This document shows positions 17,299-24,425 of a stretch of DNA of 24,425 bases, one piece after another. Within the stretch, counting starts at the first letter, position 1; each line of letters opens with the position of its first letter. Under the pieces are notes generated by a model. The model searched no databases. It had not been told where the DNA came from and worked only from the letters and a program-made list of their open reading frames with translations. Origin of the DNA: Stramenopiles sp. TOSAG23-6 (lineage: Eukaryota > Sar). The position numbers were made by a program, and so were the translations under genes. The DNA is taken from contig LT636004.1 of NCBI GenBank assembly GCA_900128565.1, positions 1 to 24,425 on the forward strand. Reading direction: 5' to 3'.

Positions 17299-17528
17299 TC
17301 GCACAAATTAACACCGTTGTCATTTCCCGTTTTTCAATTAAAATTAAAAATTAATACTGCAATAAAATCACACTATTCTCAAATATTTATTAAATTTTTC
17401 CTTTAACCCTAACCTACTATAGTCGCTAAATTAGATCGATCCGTGGTCAACATTACCAATGATGTGACATAACATGAAATCGTCTCCTAATTTTTAAGGA
17501 AAAGTCGGAAAAACTGCTGCTCTATGAA

Positions 17529-18602
17529 ATGACTGCACCATCTACTTCGCGATTATCTGTTCGGCCTATACCAGTATCTACGTCAACAATATTTGATGGA
17601 GTTGTTACTCGGCAGTGGAAATTTCAATTAGGTGAAAGCTCGTTATCAGAAACTGCGTGGCATATTGTAGGCATTAGGCATTCAACATTGTCAGGTTTTA
17701 GATATGCTCTTTTAAATGGAAAAGAGATATACGATTCTGATGGTACAGTGAATATGTATACTTTGAGGGGTCTCACATATGGTCGCGATTCGCTTATATT
17801 AAATATTGGTGGATCTGAGGTGATATTGTCAATCTCAAAGCCAAAAAATAGAACTCTTTATGAGTATACTTGTACAATAGATGGCCAGGCAATTCCAGAA
17901 ATGAATTCTAGGGATGAAGATTCCATTATCTGTAGTAAAAGCTATGATATTGTAATCGATCATGCTGAAGTACAGTTAGTTAAGGAGGAACCTGTTGTTT
18001 TCTTCGTTATCCGTGTGAAAGATGGTAGCGATGAGAAAATATTACGACGTCGCTTCAAAGAATTTTACGATCTTAATTTTGACTTATCTTCAGTCTTGAA
18101 AGGAGTGAACACTACAACTCTCCCGTATTTTCCACCTCGGTCTTGGAAACGTGTTCGTGATCATTTTGATCATACTTTTATTGAAAATAGAAGAAAACAA
18201 TTAGAATTGTATGTCCGATATCTTGCCTTGATTCCACGTGTCACTTCGGACCCCTCATTTTTATTATTCTTTGATTTGTATAATGTACCAAATGTGACTT
18301 ATAACATTGTATTTAATGAAAAACATGGTGGTATATTTGGACATCCTGCAAAAAAACCTTGGTATACAAAATTAAGCGAAATGTTTTCTACTGATTCACA
18401 AAATACTACGAAGATAAATAACAAAAACAGTAATAATCAAAATACTTCTGATGGTGTAATCGATACTAATACTATTAGTACAAATATTGATGATACTAAT
18501 ACTACTAGTACAAATACTGATGAATCCCAATCAAATTCAGTAACATCTAAAGAACTGAAAGATTCGAAGTCAATTCATTTTGTCGAGTCGAAAGATTTAT
18601 AA
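17529..18602 (+). CDS. Gene J: FAIM1-like domain fused to a PX domain
   Basis: 357 residues, single exon. The N-terminal region (about 28-125) has the strand pattern of Fas apoptotic inhibitory molecule: WKFQLGE, HIVGIRHSTLSGFRYALLNGKE, TLRGLTYG and YEYTCTIDGQAIPE. It corresponds to about one FAIM1 repeat. A PX phosphoinositide-binding domain follows (about 135-255) with RRRFKEFYDL (basic K/R plus F-x-x-F/Y), the PxxP-like loop LPYFPPRSW, the RRKQLELYVRYLALIP helix and a SFLLFF end. The C-terminal tail is an Asn/Thr/Ser low-complexity region with short repeats (DTNTISTN / DTNTTSTN). Likely acts at endosomal membranes via PI3P; the FAIM1-like role is unknown. It is convergent with gene K. Confidence 0.82.
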   Translation: MTAPSTSRLSVRPIPVSTSTIFDGVVTRQWKFQLGESSLSETAWHIVGIRHSTLSGFRYALLNGKEIYDSDGTVNMYTLRGLTYGRDSLILNIGGSEVILSISKPKNRTLYEYTCTIDGQAIPEMNSRDEDSIICSKSYDIVIDHAEVQLVKEEPVVFFVIRVKDGSDEKILRRRFKEFYDLNFDLSSVLKGVNTTTLPYFPPRSWKRVRDHFDHTFIENRRKQLELYVRYLALIPRVTSDPSFLLFFDLYNVPNVTYNIVFNEKHGGIFGHPAKKPWYTKLSEMFSTDSQNTTKINNKNSNNQNTSDGVIDTNTISTNIDDTNTTSTNTDESQSNSVTSKELKDSKSIHFVESKDL

Positions 18603-18606
18603 ACTT

Positions 18607-18700
18607 GTTTAATTTTCAAATCTTAATTTATAGGTCATTTATTTTACATTGTGTTTAATTTGCAAATCTTAAAATTTATAGGTCATTTATTTCAGATTGT
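18607..18700. repeat. Tandem duplication (46 and 48 nt) across the end of gene K
   Basis: Two adjacent copies begin with GTTTAATTT at 18607 and 18653 and share AAATCTTAA..TTTATAGGTCATTTATTT. They differ by a 2-base indel and a few substitutions. The second copy contains the last codons and stop of minus-strand gene K (stop at 18676-18678). The first copy is non-coding and lies just after the stop of gene J. Confidence 0.85.
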
Positions 18701-21700
18701 AGTGCAACTAACTTCTTCCGTGTAGCACGGGATCTTTGAATTGCAGCAATCCTGGTCACAGCTGAATGATCATCGAAATTTGCTGATCCTAGGATATCAC
18801 CAATATTCGTTGCTGCAAATGTACACTTTATAGTGTTGAAATTGATTACATCTGCAATTTGTTGTTGTACATTTTGACATTCCATATACGTAATATCTAC
18901 TCCATCGATGGCGATCAATTCGTCACCGGGGCGAACACCCCTCTGAGAAAGCAAACAATCCAACCCTCCATCTAAATGTTTAACAACTGTGCCCCCAGTA
19001 CCAGAGTCTTCAAGTGGTGCTAAATCTAATCCTAATGTCACTGGGCCCAACTCAATAGTGCATTCTCGCAAAAACTGCCGACGTCCTTTAAATGTACCAC
19101 CTGGGTACATTAGAGAAATTGTTCGACTACGACCACTTGATGTCTTTCTATCTACAAATTGAATTGCATCTTTATGAATCATACCTCCAATACCAATACC
19201 ATCAATAGCTACTAACCACATACCCACTTCAATTCTATCATCTAGTGAAAGTACAGTTTTGGATCCAAAAGAAAGTAAACAAATACCAGTACGTTTTTCA
19301 ACGCCATATTCATTTTTATGTGGCCCAAGTTTCCAATCCACAGCTCCCGGGGGAAGTCTCACTGAAATAATTTCGATTGGGTTATCTCTTCGCAATGCTC
19401 GTTTCTCAATTTCTCGCTTCTTTTTTGCTTCCGCTATCCTTTTGCTGCGACGCACTTGGTGTAAATCCCACGCTTCTTCAATGACTTGTACCAAAGAATA
19501 TCTTGCGCATGCTAATGAAATATCCACCGTATCAAGCCACACTAATTCAAATATTTTTTCAACCACATAGTTAACTGCAATTTTCCGTGTTAGGATATTT
19601 TCAGCAATACGATGCTTCCTACCCCGCCACCATGCTTGCATACCAATCAATGAATGCATAATATTATTACGTGCTTTTCTAGCTAGATAGCCTCTTCCAA
19701 TTTTATTTATTTTCTCGGCAAGTTCGCTAGCTTGCTTTACTCTCCAATTGCTCCAGGTTCCACTGGGCATTCCTTGAAGCATTGGTAAATTCTCAAATGT
19801 AGTTCCACGAAAAGGCTGAGGATGAGCGCCATATGTATGCTGGTGTTTTCGCTTGGTAAAACCAAAACTTATAGTAGATGCACGCTGGAAGACTTTTCGT
19901 GCAGCTTTAACATTTTTCTTTTGCATATAAATATATTGCTGGCGCAAAAGGACTTCGTGTAACATTGTCTCCCACTCAATCGTATTGGACATATTACTCG
20001 GTAAGCGACCCAATGCGGATTCAAAACTTAGGAAATCTTTCATTGCTTTGTCCCATTGATTACGCTTTGACAATAAGATGCCATGGTAATATAAAATCTT
20101 TGTGCGAATAATCGACATATTTACCTTTTCTTTTTCAAGTATAACCTGTGCATCATGTTTGTTCGTTTCTGATAGCATTGACCAACGTTTTACTCGCTCT
20201 ATCTCTTTCCGGATACCCTCACGAATCATGATACGCTCTCGGTCTTCTTCCATCTGTTGTTTTATTATTTTCTCTATTCTAGCCTGGACTACAAAATAGT
20301 CTTCATCATCAGAAAAGGTATCGTCCTCAGTTTCTTCTTCACTAGTACTTGGCTGAATAATGTCACCAAATGCGTCATATTTTACTGGTGCATTTTTTCG
20401 CCGTTCTTCTCTTTCTTTGAGTCGCTGTTGATTGCGTTCTTCACGACGTTTCTCGTGTCTTGCAGCTCTATCCTTATCATCTATGGCTTTCAACTCAGAC
20501 ATTCTTTCTTCGTAGGTTTTTTCTACGACTTGTGGTTTCGCATCATTTCTGGATAGAATATGATCACATCCTTTTGCGATTTCTAAAAATTTTTTATCTG
20601 TACTATGTACACTATTAAACTCTTTCGTTAATTCTGGTATAGACATTCGGCGCAGTTGCATAAGCATTTCAAGACTGTTCTCTTGATCTGCTGTCCAACC
20701 TGGTGCGGGTTCATCGATACTTTCAAGAGATCGTTTTGTTGTCGGTCGTGAAATTGATACATCTTTACTGTGTGCTGTACTGGGCCTTGAACTAACTTTA
20801 GATGCAGCTGTTGTTGGACGAGAATTGAGCATCAGCAGTTCTTCGCGCGTCAAGCTAGTATCAATTTCCTCTTCTTTATCCTCAACTTTAAGACTTTTCT
20901 CTTGTTGTTCTTCTTTAGGCTCGGTGAGCTCCAGTAATTCTTCAAATTGCTGAAAAGCACGAGAATTTATTCCCATTTCATAAGTGGTTAGAGCCCTCTG
21001 ATATAATATTTCATAGTTAAGAGGATCTTTTTCATTTAGAAAGTTCCAGTCACTTAAGCTATCTCTATATCGACCTATTTGGTGAAATAATCGACCTCGT
21101 AAATAATATGGAGGAAGGTAATCTGGTTTAATCTTGATGATTTCATTGGCATCCACGAGTGCCTCATACGGTTTATTTAATTTCTCTAATAGAAGGCCTT
21201 TGTAATAGAAAACCTGGGGTTCACGATATTCTGCCTCCATTGCAACATTGAAATCTTTCTCGGCTGACGTGAGCCTTTCTTGATCACTCATTTTTTTACT
21301 TTCGTTTTGTTTTAACCCATCCCAAAAGTAGTAGCAGATTCCCCGGAGAAAGTATAACTCCCCCATTGTGGCATTTTCAAATGAAAGATTTCTAAGAGCT
21401 ATTGTAAACATTTCGATTGCCTTTCCAAAACACTTTTGTTTTAAATAAACTCGACCTTGGCTAGACATGACTTCTGATTCAGTCTCTGTAGTTTCCTTTG
21501 CGTCTTGTGAGAATGTATTGTTGCCAGTCATATCACAGAAAGCCCAATTACGAAGTGTTTTGAAAGAAATTGGTGCAGATCGAAGCTGGTTATGTGCGAG
21601 ATTACACCCTTGTAAAGCTCGAAGTTTCTTCATACTTTGAGGTAATTTATCTATATTATTATGCTGAATTTCCATTGATTTGAGTCGCGTGAGCAACCCT

Positions 21701-23609
21701 AATGTATCTGGTAATCGTTTAAGCTGATTGTATGAGAGTTTTAATTTTGTTAGCCCGGTACAACAACCCAAGGAATTTGGAAGACTTTCTAATTTGTTTC
21801 GTGTGAGATTTAAATCAGTTAAATTAATGCAGCCCCCAAATCCTTTACACAGAGAAACTAAATCATTTTCCAAAAGATTCAGTGTCTTTAACCCAATCAA
21901 ACCACCAAATGAATTTGGTAAGTCTACAAGTTTATTTCCTCTAAAATCTAATTCAGTCAAATCTGTCATTTTACCAAAACTTTCCGGAAGATGCTTTAAA
22001 TTGTTATCATGTAAAGTCAATCTTCGTAACGAATGGAATGAACCAAATCCATTTGGTAGATTTGATAGCCGATTTGGACTAAGTAGTAAAGTTTTCAGTG
22101 ACGTTAGATGTCCGAATGAATTTGGTAAAGATAATAATTTGTTTTGCGATAAATTTAAATATTTCATTAGATTACAATTCCCAAAGTTTTCTGGAAGATC
22201 TGAAAGCTGATTTTTTGATAAAGAAAGTTCTGTCAACAAAATACAATTACATAGTTCTATTGGAATTGATTTCATACCATTACTACTAAGATTTAGAGAT
22301 GTAAGTTTTGTCAGCATTCCAATTTCTCCTCCAAGTGTATGCAACTTATTATAGCTCAAATTACAGCTTTCTAATTGTTTCAATTTACCAAATTCTGATG
22401 ACTCTGTCAAGTCATTGTAGACTAACCTCTTTAAACCTAAATTATTTATATGTAATGACTGCAATGCTGTAAGTCTTCCTACACGCCAAGGCAATTCTTT
22501 TAGCTTATTCCCCCCAACTCGGAGGTCAGTTAACATCGTGGCAGCACCAACAGTTTCTGGTAAAAGTTTAATAAAGTTATGTGTTGTGAAAAAATATTTC
22601 AAAAACAAATTAATTTTTTGTTATTTACAAAATTTCGTACGAAAACAAAATTCAAAATTCAAAAAAAAATAAAACATACATACTCTGCATTAAATATTTC
22701 AAGATATTTAAGTTCGACAAAGAATTGACTTGGTATGACTTCAATTTCATTATTACCAAAATCAATCTCTCGGAGATATTTACATTGAACAAACTCTTCG
22801 TACATTTCTTGAATATGATTTCTTCCGAGTCGGATTGTCGTTAAGGATTCTCGTAAGCTCAAGATCTCACGAGGTACTTGTTCAATCATATTATCTGAAA
22901 AATCCAGAATTCGAAGAAATTCACAATTCTCCATTGTCATTGACATGATTCCCCATAAAGAAAGAGTTTCCATTTTTTCTAGAGTATCATTTGGAATTTC
23001 TCTTAGGAGATTTCCACTCAAATTTATGGTCTCTAAAGATGTTATTGCCCAAATGCAGCTGGGACATTCCTGTAGTCTATTATTTGCGAGAGAAAGTTCT
23101 GTAAGATTTTCCCTGTAATCCATTATTTCTTGTGGAAATTTCTTCAAGGAAATGTTTTCTATTTCAATTTTTTTTATATCTGTATAAACACCATTTGTAT
23201 CGGGTTCGGGTTCATTGTACTGTCTGCGGTATGTAGCTAACTTTTGTTGTAAAATATCAAACTTTTTCTTTCTAATTTTAAATTTTGANTCTCGCTTTGC
23301 ATAACGAAGGGCATCAATACTCTCCTCAAGAGTTAGTTCTTTTTCAATATTTGGCGTTTCGAAAGCATCGATTTCCTCGGTTTCTTGCCAAGCAATTTCG
23401 CCAACTTGTTCTTGGAATCCTTCGAAGTTATTTTCATCTTTCCATTCATCACTTTCTTTCCATTCCTTACTATTGTCGAATTCATCATTTTCTTTCCATT
23501 CCTGATTACTTTTATACTCATCGCCATCGTAATAACCACCATAACTTTCGACATATCTTTCTTCAGTGTACTCATGACTAGTTGGGTCTATCCTGGCAGT
23601 ATCTCCCAT
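18676..23609 (-). CDS. Gene K: giant LRR-TPR-IQ-PDZ scaffold protein (two exons)
   Basis: Exon 1 spans 23609-22680 and exon 2 22578-18676, giving 1610 residues. An acidic N-terminus has EWKExDE repeats (36-58). About 20 leucine-rich repeats cover 146-665, with an unbroken L-x-x-L..N-x-I/L-x-x-LP register across the splice. A TPR array lies at about 683-860. RP-[TS]-T repeats follow at 896-924 (SRPTTA, SRPSTAHS, SRPTTKRS), then a charged coiled coil (about 1000-1110) and a TPR-like pair (about 1138-1215). IQ motifs lie at about 1265-1300, then two PDZ domains (about 1378-1470 and 1483-1567; the second has GDELIAIDG) and a final IQ (about 1584-1600). The combination suggests a calmodulin-regulated cytoskeletal or axonemal scaffold; no ortholog named. 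Codon 107 is GAN (Asp or Glu) because base 23289 is undetermined. Confidence 0.88.
22579..22679 (-). repeat. Repeat-family intron of gene K (101 nt)
   Basis: On the minus strand it starts GTATGTTTTATT, contains TCGTACGAAATTTTGTA followed by AATAAC, carries the 3' block GAAATATTTTTTC and ends ..ACAACACAT. The LRR register demands Tyr310 followed directly by Asn (AEY / NFIKLLP), which fixes the join; AT is shared by both junctions. No AG dinucleotide occurs anywhere in the 101 bases, so a canonical 3' splice site is impossible at this position. Confidence 0.88.
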
Positions 23610-23923
23610 TTTGGTAATTAAAAATGCCCCAAGGAAAAAATAGTCTGTACTACGATTTAGATTCGTAGTACGTGTACCATTTAAAGGTACCAGTACCTAC
23701 ATGCGTTAAAATGCAAAAATCATGAAACTGCCACTTTTTCGATTTTTCAAAATGTATATTTTCGATTTTTGATTTGATTGAACCATTTCGCTTGCCCATA
23801 ATATTATTTAAGATTAACATAATGCATAAAATATAAAATAAAAATCCTATCTAATTGACCCAACAAAGTAAGTCGTCTACTTCGACCCACGCTTAATGGC
23901 CTAAAACCAGACATTTTTATACA
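23610..23923. promoter_or_regulatory. Divergent intergenic region K/L with two stem-loops
   Basis: 314 bp between the starts of K (minus) and L (plus). Near the gene K start lies a perfect 9-bp inverted repeat, GTACTACGA (23647-23655) and TCGTAGTAC (23663-23671), with a 7-base loop. It is followed by GTACC (23674-23678) and GGTAC (23686-23690) around ATTTAAA, then another AGTACC. They sit 38-81 bp upstream of the gene K ATG, so they could be in its 5' leader or be protein-binding palindromes. The rest, towards L, is AT-rich without clear signals. Confidence 0.5.
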
Positions 23924-24363
23924 ATGGGTTTATGTTCATCATCCCCAACAATAAAACAAAATTCCCGGAACGATTCTTCCGCGAATACTTCAGAAAAAGT
24001 CATCGTTCATCACAAAAAAAAATCAGTTGCTTGTGGCTTTGCACCTCATCGGCAGGTAAAAGGTTTCACTTCAAAGTTTGTAGTACATAAGACATTGGGT
24101 CGTGGTATGACTGGTAACGTAAAGTTAGTTTCTCGTGTAGGTGAACCAAGTAAAAAATTTGCCTTAAAGTCAATTTACAAGCGACTGATCAACGAAAGCG
24201 ACTTAAAAGTGTTAAAGAAAGAAATGCACATTTTATCTCGTCTTAGTCACCCAAATATTGTACACTTATATGAAACGTTTGAAGACAGTGATTGCATATA
24301 TTTTCTTCTGGAATACTGTGGCGGTGGTGATATATCACAGCGTATGCTTGAAGCTTCAAAAGA
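23924..24363 (+). CDS. Gene L: CAMK/CDPK-type protein kinase, N-terminal exon (3'-partial)
   Basis: About 146 residues before a repeat-family intron. The start MGLCSS gives Gly2 for myristoylation and Cys4 for palmitoylation, so membrane attachment is likely. A disordered 45-residue lead precedes the kinase N-lobe: glycine loop LGRGMTGNV (58-66), catalytic lysine in FALKSI (K82), C-helix glutamate in VLKKEMHIL (E100), then LSHPNIVHLYETFED and the hinge FLLEYCGGGDI (about 127-137). The HPNIV and ETFED strings are typical of calcium/calmodulin-dependent and CDPK kinases. The C-lobe and any EF-hands lie beyond the window. Exon 1 ends after GA of a split codon. Confidence 0.88.
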
Positions 24364-24425
24364 GTACATTTTCATTATGAATTTCAAATTTATTTTTTTT
24401 TCGTACGAAATTTTGTACCTAACAA
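24364..24425 (+). repeat. 5' part of a repeat-family intron (gene L)
   Basis: It starts GTACATTTTCATTATG and runs through a T-rich stretch into TCGTACGAAATTTTGTACC then TAAC, where the window ends. The matching segment at the window start (1-23) is nearly identical. The frame stays open to the window end, so the 3' boundary is not visible. Confidence 0.85.

Noticed and set aside
21728-22210. Plus-strand frame of 160 codons
   Set aside because: Antisense to the regular LRR array of gene K; its repetitive look is a mirror of the LRR period.
1-24425. Terminal repeats of a plasmid, virus or transposon because both window ends match
   Set aside because: The same sequence occurs inside introns of E and K, and the content is ordinary cellular genes; an assembly break at a dispersed intron repeat is simpler.

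Overview
The window is nuclear DNA from a eukaryote, most likely a free-living, flagellated unicellular protist with a compact, AT-rich genome. The genes are long, standard-code reading frames (TAA, TAG and TGA are all used as stops). They lie a few hundred bases apart on both strands, with no operon structure and mostly without introns. Products include a sphingolipid delta-4 desaturase, a dolichyl-diphosphate phosphatase, IQ/LRR/TPR/PDZ scaffold proteins of the kind common in flagella, a PX-domain protein, a PA/EGF membrane protein and the start of a CAMK-type kinase. A heterotrophic stramenopile (MAST-like, from a single-cell assembly) would fit, but that is inference. One undetermined base (23289) and both ends of the window falling in the same dispersed repeat suggest a whole short-read contig.

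Layout: gene A (+, partial, Tudor/SH3-like segment) is convergent with B (-, dihydroceramide delta-4 desaturase). A 0.6-kb AT-rich satellite array fills the space between B and C (+, unknown). D (-, type II membrane protein with a LamG-like ectodomain) and E (-, TPR tail-anchored protein) follow. F (+, dolichyldiphosphatase) is divergent from E. G (-, long HEAT-type protein) is convergent with F and divergent from H (+, IQ-motif protein). I (+, PA-domain/EGF receptor-like protein) and J (+, FAIM1-like plus PX) come next. K (-, 1610-residue LRR-TPR-IQ-PDZ-PDZ-IQ scaffold) is convergent with J. L (+, kinase, cut by the window end) closes the window.

The main observation concerns the introns. 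All six interruptions I can detect (two in A, one each in E, G, K and L) look like members of one repeat family. The 5' end resembles GTACGTTTTCAT. Five of the six have a near-palindromic core resembling TCGTACGAAATTTTGTACC, often followed by TAAC; in G the core is degenerate. Four share a 3' block resembling GAAATATTTTTTC. Where domain registers fix the splice precisely (TPR in E, LRR in K), the element does not end in AG, and the K element and the second A element contain no AG dinucleotide at all. The boundaries carry short direct repeats (TGT, CATGT, AT). This is an introner-like element family with non-canonical 3' ends, or less likely a DNA-level excised element. I found no ordinary GT-AG intron in the window.

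Secondary observations: a higher-order (2 x 93 bp) satellite with a cruciform-capable inverted repeat in every unit; a FAIM1-like/PX fusion; a shared R-P-x-[T/S] motif in H and K; a TTACCCGGTAA promoter-type motif; and a tandem duplication spanning the end of gene K.
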